Source: Streptomyces gelaticus
GTDB taxonomy: Bacteria; Actinomycetota; Actinomycetes; Streptomycetales; Streptomycetaceae
Direction of reading: 5' to 3'
DNA length: 64,000 nucleotides
Assembly: GCF_014649535.1 (NCBI RefSeq)
Contig: NZ_BMTF01000002.1
Coordinates: forward strand, 399,974-463,973
Program-made: the position numbers and the translations under genes
Shown here: positions 42,075 through 50,830 of the stretch, one piece after another
How the letters are laid out: the number at the start of each line of letters is the position of its first letter
How positions within the stretch are numbered: the stretch's first letter is position 1
Notes under the pieces: generated by a model
What the model was told of the DNA's origin: nothing
What the model saw: the letters and a program-made list of their open reading frames with translations, nothing else
The model's database searches: none

Positions 42075-43594
42075 CGCCCGGCCTCCTGCGTCGTGTTGAG
42101 GATGTTCACGCCCCGGAAGAGGGCGGAGGGGCAGCCGTGCGAGACAGCCGCGATCTGGCCCGGCTGGGCCTTGCCGCAGTTGAAGGCGCCGCCCAGGACG
42201 TACGTCTGCGGGCCGCCGACCTTCTCCATCGAGCCCCAGAAGTCCGTCGTCGTCGCCTGGTACGCGACATCGCGCAGCTGCCCGGCCAGCCTGCCGTTCT
42301 CGATCCGGAAGAACCGCTGCCCGGTGAACTGGAAGTTGTAGCGCTGCATGTCGATCGACCAGGACCGGTCGCCGACCACGTAGATCCCGCGCTCCACCCC
42401 GCCGATCAGATCCTCCGTGGACAGCCCGCCCGGATCCGGCCGCAGCGAGACGTTGGCCATCCGCTGCACGGGGACATGGCCCGGCGAGTCCGCGTACGCG
42501 CAGCCGTTGGAACGGCCCAGCCCCGTCAGCTTCGCGATCCGCCGGTCCAGCTGGTAGCCGACCAGCGTCCCGTCCTTGATCAGGTCCCAGGACTGCGCCT
42601 GGACGCCCTCGTCGTCGTACCCGATGGTCGCGAGCCCGTGCTCGGCGGTGCGGTCACCGGTCACATTCATCACCGGGGAGCCGTACGCCAGCTTCCCCAA
42701 CTGGTCGAAGGTGGCGAACGAGGTCCCGGCGTACGCCGCCTCGTAGCCCAGCGCCCGGTCCAGCTCGGTGGCGTGGCCGATCGACTCGTGGATGGTCAGC
42801 CAGAGATTGGACGGATCGACGACCAGGTCGTACGTCCCCGCCTCGACGCTCGGCGCCCGCATCTTCTCGGCCAGCAGCCCGGGAATCCGCTCCAGCTCGT
42901 CGTTCCAGTCCCAGCCGGTCCCGGTCAGGTACTCCCAGCCGCGCCCCGCCGGCGGGGCGATGGTCCGCATCGAGTCGAACTCACCGGTGGTCCCGTCCAC
43001 GGCGACCGCGGTGAGCTCTGGATGCAGCCGCACCCGCTGCTGGGTGGTCACGGTGCCGGCCGTGTCCGCGTAGAACTTGTTCTCGTGGACGGTCATCAGT
43101 GTGGCGTCCACATGTGCGACGCCCTCGGCGCCCAGCAGCCGGCCGCTCCACTCGGCGAGCAGCCCCGCCTTCTCCTCGGCCGGTACGTCGAAGGGGTCGA
43201 TGTCGTACGCCGAGACCCAGGTCCGCTCGCCGTGCACCGGCTCGTCCGCCAGCTCGACCCGCTCGTCCGAGCCGGCCGCCGCGATCACCTTGGCCGACAG
43301 CTTCGCCATGGCGACGGCCTGCGAGGCCACCTTCGCCGCGGCGTCCATCGTCAGGTCCACCCCGGACGCGAACCCCCACGCCCCGCCGTGCACCACCCGC
43401 ACCGCGTAGCCGAGATCGGTGGTGTCCGAGGACCCGGCGGGCCGGGCGTCCCGCAGCCGCCAGGACGCACTGCGCACCCGCTCCAGGCGGAAGTCGGCAT
43501 GCACGGCGCCCAGCGCCCGGGCGCGGGCGAGCGCCGCGTCGGCGAGGGCCCGCAGCGGCAGGGCCAGGAATGACTGATCTACCTCATGGGGCAC
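42071..43594 (-). CDS. tldD: TldD metalloprotease subunit
   Basis: A 507-residue metallopeptidase of the TldD/TldE pair. The zinc site HESIGHATELD (HExxxH) lies near the middle, followed by GYDDEGVQAQSWDLIKDGTLVGYQLDRR and the C-terminal VYVLGGAFNCGKAQPGQIAAVSHGCPSALFRGVNIL. I chose GTG 43594 because GAAGGGA lies 8-14 nt upstream. The frame stays open a few codons further. In other bacteria TldDE matures microcins or lantibiotic-like peptides and degrades unstructured peptides. The specific role here is unknown. Confidence 0.94.
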   Translation of the reverse strand: MPHEVDQSFLALPLRALADAALARARALGAVHADFRLERVRSASWRLRDARPAGSSDTTDLGYAVRVVHGGAWGFASGVDLTMDAAAKVASQAVAMAKLSAKVIAAAGSDERVELADEPVHGERTWVSAYDIDPFDVPAEEKAGLLAEWSGRLLGAEGVAHVDATLMTVHENKFYADTAGTVTTQQRVRLHPELTAVAVDGTTGEFDSMRTIAPPAGRGWEYLTGTGWDWNDELERIPGLLAEKMRAPSVEAGTYDLVVDPSNLWLTIHESIGHATELDRALGYEAAYAGTSFATFDQLGKLAYGSPVMNVTGDRTAEHGLATIGYDDEGVQAQSWDLIKDGTLVGYQLDRRIAKLTGLGRSNGCAYADSPGHVPVQRMANVSLRPDPGGLSTEDLIGGVERGIYVVGDRSWSIDMQRYNFQFTGQRFFRIENGRLAGQLRDVAYQATTTDFWGSMEKVGGPQTYVLGGAFNCGKAQPGQIAAVSHGCPSALFRGVNILNTTQEAGR

Positions 43595-43712
43595 AGGGGA
43601 TTCCCTTCTCGATGCACCACGGAAGTGAATCACGCCCGACGGTGACCGCACCGGGGGTTAATCGGACACCGCAGCCGGGGGCCGGGCAAGGTGCGGCCAG
43701 AGGGACGGCCTT

Positions 43713-43729
43713 CTGTAGGAATCCCACAG
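43713..43729. promoter_or_regulatory. Near-palindrome upstream of fabG
   Basis: CTGTAGG-AAT-CCCACAG (one mismatch) lies about 100 bp before the fabG start in the 232-bp tldD/fabG divergent gap. Possible operator. A weak -35/-10 pair (TTGCTC near 43760, TAGGTT near 43785) follows it. Confidence 0.4.
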
Positions 43730-43826
43730 TGCCCGGGGGAAGGCGCTGTCAGGGGCCGATTGCTCGTGGAGCATCCGGTACCGATAGGTTTTCGACGTAC
43801 CAGACCGCTAGGGAAAGGGTGATCCG

Positions 43827-44546
43827 TTGAGCCGCTCGGTTCTCGTCACCGGAGGAAACCGGGGCATCGGCCTCGCCATCGCCCGCGCTTTCGCCGACAA
43901 CGGCGACAAGGTCGCGATCACCCACCGCTCCGGCGAGCCGCCCGCGGTGCTCACCGAGGCCGGTGTTCTCGCGGTCCGTTGCGACATCACCGATGCCGAA
44001 CAGGTGGAGCAGGCCTACAAGGAGATCGAGGAGAAGCACGGTCCCGTGGAGGTGCTGGTCGCCAACGCCGGTATCACCAAGGACCAGTTGCTGATGCGGA
44101 TGTCCGAGGACGACTTCACGTCCGTCGTCGACACCAACCTCACCGGCACCTTCCGGGTCGTCAAGCGCGCCAACCGCGGCATGCTGCGCGCCAAGAAGGG
44201 CCGCGTCGTCCTCATCTCCTCCGTGGTCGGGCTCCTCGGCTCGGCCGGGCAGGCGAACTACGCCGCGTCCAAGGCGGGACTGGTCGGCTTCGCCCGGTCG
44301 CTGGCCCGTGAGCTCGGTTCCCGGAACATCACTTTCAACGTCGTCGCGCCCGGTTTCGTCGACACCGACATGACGCAGGTGCTCACCGAGGAGCAGCGCA
44401 AGGGCATCGTGTCCCAGGTGCCGCTCGGCCGCTACGCGCAGCCCGAGGAGATCGCCGCCGCGGTGCGCTTCCTCGCCTCCGACGACGCGTCGTACATCAC
44501 TGGAGCCGTCATCCCCGTTGACGGCGGATTGGGCATGGGTCACTGA
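43827..44546 (+). CDS. fabG: 3-oxoacyl-[acyl-carrier-protein] reductase
   Basis: A 239-residue SDR reducing beta-ketoacyl-ACP in fatty-acid synthesis. TGGNRGIGLAIARAF (N-terminus), ANAG at about 82-85 (VANAGITKD), catalytic Ser and YxxxK in LISSVVGLLGSAGQANYAASKAGLVGF, and C-terminal DASYITGAVIPVDGGLGMGH are all standard. The start is a rare TTG at 43827 after GGGAAAGGG. No ATG or GTG is in frame near it, and the protein begins where relatives begin. It is 5 bp upstream of fabI, one operon. Confidence 0.94.
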   Translation: MSRSVLVTGGNRGIGLAIARAFADNGDKVAITHRSGEPPAVLTEAGVLAVRCDITDAEQVEQAYKEIEEKHGPVEVLVANAGITKDQLLMRMSEDDFTSVVDTNLTGTFRVVKRANRGMLRAKKGRVVLISSVVGLLGSAGQANYAASKAGLVGFARSLARELGSRNITFNVVAPGFVDTDMTQVLTEEQRKGIVSQVPLGRYAQPEEIAAAVRFLASDDASYITGAVIPVDGGLGMGH

Positions 44547-44551
44547 TCACC

Positions 44552-45319
44552 ATGAGCGGAATTCTCGACGGCAAGCGCATCCTCATCACCGGTGTGCTGA
44601 TGGAGTCGTCCATCGCTTTCCATACCGCCAAGGTGGCCCAGGAGCAGGGCGCGGAGATCATCCTGACCGCCTTCCCGCGCCCCACGCTGACGGAGCGCAT
44701 CGCCAAGAAGCTGCCCAGGCCCGCCAAGGTCATCGAGCTGGACGTGACCAACCCCGAGCACCTGGACCGGCTCGCCGGTCTGGTGAAGGACGAGCTCGGT
44801 TCGCTCGACGGCGTGGTCCACTCCATCGGCTTCGCGCCGCAGGACGCGCTCGGCGGCAACTTCCTCAACACCCCGTTCGAGTCCGTCGCCACCGCGATGC
44901 ACGTCTCGGCGTTCTCGCTGAAGTCGCTCGCCATGGCCTGCAAGCCGCTGATGGGCGAGGGCGGCTCGATCGTCGGCCTCACCTTCGACGCGCAGTTCGC
45001 CTGGCCGCAGTACGACTGGATGGGCCCGGCCAAGGCCGCGCTGGAGGCCACCTCCCGCTACCTCGCCCGCGACCTGGGCAAGGAAGGGCTGCGCTGCAAC
45101 CTGGTCTCCGCCGGACCGATCGGCTCGATGGCCGCCAAGTCCATCCCGGGCTTCGGCGAGCTCGCCGAGGTGTGGAACACCCGCTCCCCCCTGGCGTGGG
45201 ACATGTCCGACCCGGAGCCGGCCGGCCGTGCCATCGTCGCGCTGCTCTCGGACTTCTTCCCGAAGACCACGGGCGAGATCATCCACGTCGACGGTGGCGT
45301 GCACATGATGGGTGCCTGA
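44552..45319 (+). CDS. fabI: Enoyl-[acyl-carrier-protein] reductase (NADH)
   Basis: A 255-residue enzyme catalysing the last reduction in type II fatty-acid elongation, the InhA/FabI group of SDRs. It has ILITGVLMESSIAFHTAKVAQEQGA (Gly-rich start without the classical TGxxxGIG), VVHSIGFAPQDALGG, catalytic Tyr-x6-Lys in QYDWMGPAKAALE and C-terminal TTGEIIHVDGGVHMMGA. ATG 44552. It is coupled to fabG and closed by a strong hairpin. Expected target of isoniazid/triclosan-type inhibitors by family. Confidence 0.95.
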   Translation: MSGILDGKRILITGVLMESSIAFHTAKVAQEQGAEIILTAFPRPTLTERIAKKLPRPAKVIELDVTNPEHLDRLAGLVKDELGSLDGVVHSIGFAPQDALGGNFLNTPFESVATAMHVSAFSLKSLAMACKPLMGEGGSIVGLTFDAQFAWPQYDWMGPAKAALEATSRYLARDLGKEGLRCNLVSAGPIGSMAAKSIPGFGELAEVWNTRSPLAWDMSDPEPAGRAIVALLSDFFPKTTGEIIHVDGGVHMMGA

Positions 45320-45351
45320 TCCCGTACGACATCTCGTACAGCAGGCTCCGA

Positions 45352-45393
45352 CACAGCCGCGTACCGCCTGGGAGCAGGTGGTACGCGGCTGTG
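45352..45393 (+). terminator. Terminator of fabG-fabI
   Basis: A 14-bp perfect outer stem (45352-45365 with 45380-45393) with further CCT/AGG pairing inside, 32 bp after the fabI stop. Confidence 0.8.
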
Positions 45394-45520
45394 CCGTGTC
45401 CGCGCCCGGCTCCGGCCCGCCCAAGTCGAAAAGCCGGCTCGCTCAACTCGAAAAGATGGTCGATCCACCGCAGAATGTGGTGAACCGGACTGCTGGTCGG
45501 GCTGCGGGGAGGAGGTCGCC

Positions 45521-45898
45521 ATGCGCTCCACACGTCGCCGGTCCGGGATACTCCTGGCGGCCTCCATAGCCGTCGCCGGACTCGCCGCCCCGGTGGGGAT
45601 ATCCGTGGCGGGACGGGCCGGAGCCGGGGCATCCGGCTCCGACGCCCCCACCCCGGATCCCGCCGGAGCCGAATGCCGTACGTCGGTCCGGGGCTCCCGG
45701 GTCGTCGCCTACTGCCACAACCCGTACCCCTCCACCGACCGCGTACAACTGCACACCGAGTGCCGCCGCTGGTGGGACATAGACGCCGACACCGCCCCGG
45801 TCGACGTGGGCCCCGGGCGGACCGTGCGGCTCGACGACCGCTGCTGGAAGGAAGTCGGCTCCGCCTGGGTCACGCACGGGGTGCAGGACGCGGCTTAA
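45521..45898 (+). CDS. Small secreted protein with two cysteine pairs
   Basis: 125 residues from ATG 45521 (GGGGAGGAGG upstream). A typical signal peptide, MRSTRRRSGILLAASIAVAGLAAPVGISVAG, with a cleavage site around residue 30-35, precedes a mature part with four cysteines (AECRTSV, AYCHNPY, TECRRWW, DRCWKEV). Spacing suggests two disulfides. No family is recognised. Two direct repeats TCGAAAAG lie 22 bp apart at about 45427-45456 upstream and may belong to its promoter. Confidence 0.8.
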   Translation: MRSTRRRSGILLAASIAVAGLAAPVGISVAGRAGAGASGSDAPTPDPAGAECRTSVRGSRVVAYCHNPYPSTDRVQLHTECRRWWDIDADTAPVDVGPGRTVRLDDRCWKEVGSAWVTHGVQDAA

Positions 45899-45923
45899 GG
45901 GCCTGGTCTTTGCCGGAGCGTCC

Positions 45924-46598
45924 TCAGGCCCGGTCCACCAGGCAGCTCAGCGCATGGCTCGCGGCCTCGGCCGCCGCCGTCTCCCCGTCGCCCGCCCGGA
46001 TCGCCTCGACCAGCCTGCCGTGGTCCATGTGGTTCTCCGGCCGCAGCTCATGACCGATGTCGCCCCTGAGGTAGTCGCGCAGCAGATCGCCCAGGTCGGC
46101 GTAGAGGCCGGTCAGCACGTCGTTGTGCGAGGCGGCGACCACGGCCAGATGCAGCGTCGCGTCCGCCGCGACGAACGCCTCGGCGTCACCCGCGGCCCAG
46201 GTCTCCTCCCGGCGCGCCATGAGCGCGTCCAGCTGCTTCAGATCCCGCTCGGTGCGCCGGGCGGCGGCCAGCCTCGCCGCCGACGACTCCAGGGTGGAGC
46301 GCAGCTCGGCGACATGGCGCGGATCGGCGGAGGCGAAGCGGCGGTGCATCACCCCGGCCAGCTCGCTGGTGGCGACGACATAGGTGCCCGAACCCTGCCG
46401 GATGTCCAGCAGCCCGTTGTGCGCGAGGGCGCGCACGGCCTCCCGGACGGTGTTGCGGGCCACCCCCAGCTGCTCCACCAGCTCGGGCTCGGTGGGAATG
46501 CGTGAACCCACGGGCCACTCGCCCGAGGTGATCTGATTCCTGAGCTGGGCAATCACCTGGTCGGCGAGTGCCGAACGCCGCGGAGACGTCAGCGCCAT
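45924..46598 (-). CDS. GntR-family regulator, FadR/FCD subgroup
   Basis: A 224-residue regulator. The N-terminal winged helix has ADQVIAQLRNQITSGEWPVGSRIPTEPELVEQLGVARNTVREAVRALAHNGLLDIRQGSGTYVV (about 11-75). The FCD ligand domain is all-helical with the metal-binding Asp/His set (ADATLHLAVVAASHN, HGRLVEAI). ATG 46598 follows AAGGAG. It is divergent from an MFS gene whose promoter contains TGATTG-GA-CAATCA, so it very likely represses that exporter or importer. Confidence 0.93.
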   Translation of the reverse strand: MALTSPRRSALADQVIAQLRNQITSGEWPVGSRIPTEPELVEQLGVARNTVREAVRALAHNGLLDIRQGSGTYVVATSELAGVMHRRFASADPRHVAELRSTLESSAARLAAARRTERDLKQLDALMARREETWAAGDAEAFVAADATLHLAVVAASHNDVLTGLYADLGDLLRDYLRGDIGHELRPENHMDHGRLVEAIRAGDGETAAAEAASHALSCLVDRA

Positions 46599-46693
46599 GG
46601 TGCTCCTTGGTCGGGGTTGCTGGGGTGGTGAGGGGGACGGGAGTTGCTTCGGGGGTCGTGCCCGGAGCGCATGGTCTCAGAGGGGCTCCCGGC

Positions 46694-46728
46694 TGATTGG
46701 ACAATCAATCATCCCATGATTCTATGAT
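46694..46728 (+). promoter_or_regulatory. GntR operator and promoter of the MFS gene
   Basis: The perfect palindrome TGATTG-GA-CAATCA (46694-46707) covers the -35 area. A second palindrome ATCAT-CCC-ATGAT (46708-46720) follows. The -10 is TATGAT (46723-46728). The ATG at 46736 is 7 nt after the -10, so the transcript is probably leaderless. Confidence 0.7.
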
Positions 46729-46735
46729 GAGCCTC

Positions 46736-48049
46736 ATGCCCGACGACGAAATCCGGCCCCAGACCCGGAACCCGAGCCCCGCCACCACGATGGACGCACC
46801 CACGAAACCCGCGGCTGTGCCGACCCTGCAGGACCCGCACACGGCACAGACTGCCGACGGGCCCTCTCCCTGGATGCTCCGGCTGGTCGTCGTCGGGCTG
46901 GTCCTCACCGCGCTCAACCTCCGCCCCGCCATCACCAGCCTCGGTGCCCTCCTCGAAGAGGTGCGGGACGGGCTGCACATGAGCGGCAGCGTGGCCGGTG
47001 TCCTCACCTCCGTACCGCCGCTCTGTTTCGCGATCTTCGGCATCATGGCGCCGCGCCTCGCCCGCCGCTTCGGCCCGGGGGCGGTCGTCTGCGCCGGCAT
47101 GACCGCGATCACCGCCGGTCTGGTGATCCGGCCGCTCGTCGGCGGGACGGCCGGCTTCCTCGCCGCGAGCGCCCTCGCCCTCATGGGCATCGCCGTCAGC
47201 AACGTCCTGATGCCGGTGATCGTCAAGCGCTGGTTCCCGGACCGGGTCGGCTCCATGACCGGGCTCTACTCCATGGCCCTGGCCCTCGGCACCTCGCTCG
47301 CCGCCGCGGTGACCGTACCGATGACCAGCGCGCTGGGCGGCAGCTGGCGACTCGGGCTCGGCGTCTGGGCCGTGCTCGCCGCCCTCGCGATCCTGCCCTG
47401 GATCCCGGTGGTACGGGACCGGAGCGGCGCCCCGGGGCAGCCCGCCGCCCAGCACGCCAAAACCCCGGCCCTCAGGATCACCCGAAGCCGTACCGCCTGG
47501 GCCCTCGCCTGTTTCTTCGGCCTCCAGTCCACCGCCGCGTACATCACCATGGGCTGGATGCCGCAGATCTTCCGTGACGCCGGGGTCTCGGCCGGTACGG
47601 CGGGTGTGCTGCTCGCCGTGACCATGGCGATGGGCGTACCGCTCGCCTTCGTCATCCCGGGGGTGGCGACCCGGATGAAGAACCAGGGCCCGATCGTCGT
47701 CCTCCTCGGCAGCTGCGGCCTCATCGGCTACGCGGGCCTCTACCTCGCCCCGGCCGCCGGGGCCTGGGCCTGGGCGCTGCTCCTCGGCATCTCGAACTGC
47801 TCCTTCCCGCTCGCCCTGACCATGATCGGCATGCGCTCGCGCACCGGCGCGGGAGTGGTCCGGCTGTCCGCGTTCGCCCAGTCCGTCGGCTATCTGATCT
47901 CGATCCCGGGACCGCTGCTGATCGGTGTGCTCTACCAGCACAGCGGCGGCTGGGAGCTGCCGATCGTACTGATGGCGGGCCTCATGGTGCCGCAGATGGC
48001 GGTCGGAATCCTGGCCGGGCGGGACCGGACGATCGAGGACGAGTGCTGA
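46736..48049 (+). CDS. CynX/NimT-like MFS transporter
   Basis: A 437-residue permease with 12 helices of the cyanate/nitroimidazole (CynX/NimT/YycB) group: LVVVGLVLTALNLRPAITSLGALLEEVRDGL, MGWMPQIFRDAGVSAGTAGVLLAV and SFPLALTMIGMRSRTGAGVVRLSAFAQSVGYLIS are typical. No ribosome site precedes any ATG. I choose 46736 (MPDDEIRP) because of the -10 at 46723-46728, so earlier in-frame ATGs at 46724 and 46727 would be outside the transcript. The transported compound is unknown. Divergent GntR control. Confidence 0.9.
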   Translation: MPDDEIRPQTRNPSPATTMDAPTKPAAVPTLQDPHTAQTADGPSPWMLRLVVVGLVLTALNLRPAITSLGALLEEVRDGLHMSGSVAGVLTSVPPLCFAIFGIMAPRLARRFGPGAVVCAGMTAITAGLVIRPLVGGTAGFLAASALALMGIAVSNVLMPVIVKRWFPDRVGSMTGLYSMALALGTSLAAAVTVPMTSALGGSWRLGLGVWAVLAALAILPWIPVVRDRSGAPGQPAAQHAKTPALRITRSRTAWALACFFGLQSTAAYITMGWMPQIFRDAGVSAGTAGVLLAVTMAMGVPLAFVIPGVATRMKNQGPIVVLLGSCGLIGYAGLYLAPAAGAWAWALLLGISNCSFPLALTMIGMRSRTGAGVVRLSAFAQSVGYLISIPGPLLIGVLYQHSGGWELPIVLMAGLMVPQMAVGILAGRDRTIEDEC

Positions 48050-48066
48050 GATGCGAGACTGAGTCC

Positions 48067-48186
48067 ATGTCTCCTGTGCTCGACCCGAATCCCCAGAACG
48101 GTCAGAAGAAGCTCCTCGCCGTACTCGGAGCGATGCTGCTCATCACCGTGGTCGTCGCGGTGATCGCCTCGATCGCGTCCCCCTGA
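48067..48186 (+). CDS. SGM_5486-type transporter-associated small protein (39 aa)
   Basis: 39 residues from ATG 48067: MSPVLDPNPQNGQKKLLAVLG then AMLLITVVVAVIASIASP, a polar start with one membrane helix. It begins 17 bp after the MFS stop and matches the short protein annotated in Streptomyces as SGM_5486 family transporter-associated. It is too short for most gene finders. Presumably a small partner of the MFS protein. Confidence 0.82.
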   Translation: MSPVLDPNPQNGQKKLLAVLGAMLLITVVVAVIASIASP

Positions 48187-48331
48187 GCCGCGCGCCCGCC
48201 GATGGTGGGGTTAACCCCCGCGTCCCCTAGGGGGCCAGGGTCAGGGTGAAGTGGGTGGGTCACCGGATGGGGTCCCCGGTCCCGGATTTGTAGGTTCTCG
48301 GTATCAGCACCGATGACCCACGGAGGCGGAC

Positions 48332-48538
48332 ATGCCGGCCCGAACGCACATCCGGACCACCCACCCGGCCACGGGCAGTGTCGAGGTGCGGCTGCCGTGG
48401 TGGGCCATCGCACTGCCCGCGCTCGCGTTCGCCGCGCTGCTCCTGCTGATCGCGGGATCCGGTGAGGCGCACGCCGCGGCCGCCGACCCGGCGATCAGCC
48501 GGTTGCTCGCGCGAATCGCGGTCCTGGTGACCGGCTGA
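48332..48538 (+). CDS. Small membrane protein (68 aa)
   Basis: 68 residues, ATG 48332 with GGAGG 6 nt upstream. Hydrophilic N-terminus (MPARTHIRTTHPATGSVEVR), one helix (WAIALPALAFAALLLLIAGSGEA) and a second weak hydrophobic segment at the C-terminus. Function unknown. It lies upstream of the SixA gene on the same strand with an 74-bp gap. Confidence 0.75.
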   Translation: MPARTHIRTTHPATGSVEVRLPWWAIALPALAFAALLLLIAGSGEAHAAAADPAISRLLARIAVLVTG

Positions 48539-48612
48539 CGGTGTCCGCGCACCCCGCACAAGCGCTTCAACACCCTGCGCCGGGCGGCACATTTCATGCG
48601 AAGCTGAGGTGT

Positions 48613-49131
48613 ATGAGCGTCGATACACCTCGCAGGATCGTCCTTCTCAGGCATGCAAAGGCGGAATGGTCGCAGGACTCCGACCACGAGCGGCCGCTCG
48701 CGGACCGCGGCCGCAAGGATGCCCCGGTCGCAGGCCGCAAACTCGCCGACTCCGGGATCGACCTCGATCTGGCCCTCTGCTCCACCGCTGCCAGGACGCG
48801 CGAGACGTGGAAGCTGGCCGTCCACGAGATGCCGCACCGCCCCAGGACCGTGTACGAGGAGCGGCTGTACGAGGCCTCCCTCGGCGAGCTCATCGCCCTG
48901 ATCAACGAGACCCCCGACGATGTGCGCGACCTCCTGGTCATCGGCCACAACCCCGGCATGCACGCGGTCGCCGACGCCCTCTCGGAGTCGGCCGAGGGCG
49001 ACGCCCTGACCCGGATGACCCGCGGCGGCTTTCCCACCGCGGCGTTCGCCGTCGTCGAGTTCACCGGCTCCTGGAAGGGCGTGGAGCACGGAGTGGGCAG
49101 GCTGGTCGAGTACTGGACGCCCAACGACTGA
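48613..49131 (+). CDS. SixA-type histidine phosphatase
   Basis: A 172-residue phosphoglycerate-mutase-fold phosphatase. The phosphoacceptor RHG/RHA motif is RIVLLRHAKAEW at the N-terminus, with the second His in VIGHNPGMHAVADAL. In E. coli SixA dephosphorylates HPt domains. In actinomycetes the target is open. I start at ATG 48613 (MSVDTPRR). Upstream in-frame starts lack the family pattern. It is convergent with serB across a very strong terminator. Confidence 0.92.
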   Translation: MSVDTPRRIVLLRHAKAEWSQDSDHERPLADRGRKDAPVAGRKLADSGIDLDLALCSTAARTRETWKLAVHEMPHRPRTVYEERLYEASLGELIALINETPDDVRDLLVIGHNPGMHAVADALSESAEGDALTRMTRGGFPTAAFAVVEFTGSWKGVEHGVGRLVEYWTPND

Positions 49132-49142
49132 TCCCGCTGTCG

Positions 49143-49184
49143 TACGGAGCAGGCCCCGGCGCTTCCGCCGGGGCCTGCTCCGTA
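49143..49184. terminator. Bidirectional terminator, 19-bp perfect stem
   Basis: Arms 49143-49161 and 49166-49184 pair perfectly around a CTTC loop. It lies between the convergent sixA-like and serB genes. Confidence 0.88.
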
Positions 49185-49196
49185 TGCGTGTACGCG

Positions 49197-50453
49197 TCAG
49201 TCGACGAGACCGTCGGCGGCCTCGACCTCCTCGCGCGTGATGCCGAGCAGATACAGCACGGTGTCCAGGAACGGCACGTTCACCGCGGTGTGCGCGGCCT
49301 CGCGGACCACCGGCTTGGCGTTGAAGGCCACCCCGAGCCCGGCGGTGTTCAGCATGTCCAGGTCGTTCGCACCGTCACCGATCGCGACGGTCTGCGCCAG
49401 CGGCACCCCGGCCTGCGCGGCGAAACTGCGCAGCAGCCGGGCCTTGCCGGCCCGGTCGACGATGTCGCCGACGACCCGGCCCGTGAGCTTTCCGTCGACC
49501 ACTTCCAGAGTGTTGGCAGAGGCGAAGTCGAGCCCGAGCCGTTCCTTCAGGTCGTCGGTGACCTGGGTGAACCCGCCCGAGACCACACCCACCTGGTAGC
49601 CGAGCCGCTTCAGCGTACGGATCAGGGTGCGCGCGCCCGGTGTCAGCCGCACCTCGGCGCGGACCTTGTCCACCACCGACACATCGAGCCCGGCCAGCAG
49701 CGCCACCCGTGCGTGCAGCGACTGCTCGAAGTCGAGCTCGCCGCGCATCGCCTGCTCGGTCACCTCGGCGACCTTGTCCTCGCAGCCCGCGTGAGCGGCG
49801 AACAGCTCGATGACCTCGTCCTGGATGAGCGTCGAGTCGACGTCCATCACGACCAGGCGCTGCGCCCGGCGGCTCAGTCCGGCCGACACCACCGCCACAT
49901 CGACACCGATGCCGGCGGCCTCCGTCGCCAGCGCGGTCCGCAGCTCCGCGGTCCCGGTGCCCGACACCGCGAACTCGACCGCCGTGACCGGGTACTTCGC
50001 GAGCCGGAAGATACGGTCGATATTGCCGCCGGTGGAGGTGATCGTGGCCGCTATGGCGGCGGTCGACTCCGCGGTCAGCGGGTGTCCGAGCACCGTCACA
50101 TGGGAACGCCCGTCGCCACGCGGCCGGTTGTCACCCGTGCCGGAGATGATCTCGGCCTGGAGCTTCAGCGAGTCGGCCCAGCTGTGCACGGTCGCCCGCA
50201 GATCGCCCTCGGTGGTGCCGCCCGCGGTGGGAGCGGTGACCAGCGCGCACAGGACTATGCGGCCACGGGTGACGACCTGCTCGATGTCGATGACATCGAC
50301 GGAGTAGGCGGCGAGGGTGTCGAAGAGCCCGGCGGTGATGCCGGGGCGGTCCTTCCCGAAGATCTTGACGAGAAGGGTGGGGGTGTCGGTGCCCTGACGG
50401 GGCTCAGAGGGCTCAGGAGACGAGGAGGACCGAGGTGGCTGAGATGCGCTCAT
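49197..50453 (-). CDS. serB: Phosphoserine phosphatase with N-terminal ACT domains
   Basis: A 418-residue HAD phosphatase releasing serine from phosphoserine. The N-terminal half holds two ACT domains (TLLVKIFGKDRPGITAGLFDTLA... about 26-105, then VTVLGHPLTAESTAAIAATI... about 118-190), as in mycobacterial SerB2. The catalytic half has DVDSTLIQDEVIELF (nucleophile Asp), VVSGGFTQVTDDL and IGDGANDLDML. ATG 50453 follows GGGAG. It is a typical length for the ACT-containing actinobacterial form, and serine feedback through the ACT domains is expected from relatives. Confidence 0.95.
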   Translation of the reverse strand: MSASQPPRSSSSPEPSEPRQGTDTPTLLVKIFGKDRPGITAGLFDTLAAYSVDVIDIEQVVTRGRIVLCALVTAPTAGGTTEGDLRATVHSWADSLKLQAEIISGTGDNRPRGDGRSHVTVLGHPLTAESTAAIAATITSTGGNIDRIFRLAKYPVTAVEFAVSGTGTAELRTALATEAAGIGVDVAVVSAGLSRRAQRLVVMDVDSTLIQDEVIELFAAHAGCEDKVAEVTEQAMRGELDFEQSLHARVALLAGLDVSVVDKVRAEVRLTPGARTLIRTLKRLGYQVGVVSGGFTQVTDDLKERLGLDFASANTLEVVDGKLTGRVVGDIVDRAGKARLLRSFAAQAGVPLAQTVAIGDGANDLDMLNTAGLGVAFNAKPVVREAAHTAVNVPFLDTVLYLLGITREEVEAADGLVD

Positions 50454-50830
50454 GGTGCTCCCACCGTATCGGCCCCCGCGAGGAGCCGGAGGCCCGTCCC
50501 GAGGACCGGACAGCGCGTCGGCCCCCTACCCCCGCCCGGAGCACACGGCCGGTGACGGACCGCGCGCGTCCGCATCCGTCCGGTGGCCGAGGACGGAAAT
50601 CCCGGCGGTTCGAGGGCGCCCTGGATTTTACTTTTTCTGGCGGTTCGTACGTACTCGGGGCGCTTACCGTGCACTGCTCCCTTTATTCGTGTCGGCACAG
50701 TAACGATGCAGGTCTCGGCGGGGTCTTCACCCCGCCCGACTTTCGTATCCGGGACTGGTCCTGGAATAGTTCCTCACGATGTTCAGCATCCCTAGGCCTC
50801 CTGTGATGGGGGCAACTCGGGGGACAACTA
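50454..50830. other. Promoter-containing intergenic region without gene
   Basis: Divergent region between serB and the FHA-ABC gene. It contains an AT-rich patch around 50627-50641, a GGCGGGG/CCCCGCC hairpin at about 50713-50733 and GGAA-TAG-TTCC at about 50762. No ORF with coding character and no clear consensus promoter were found. Confidence 0.5.
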
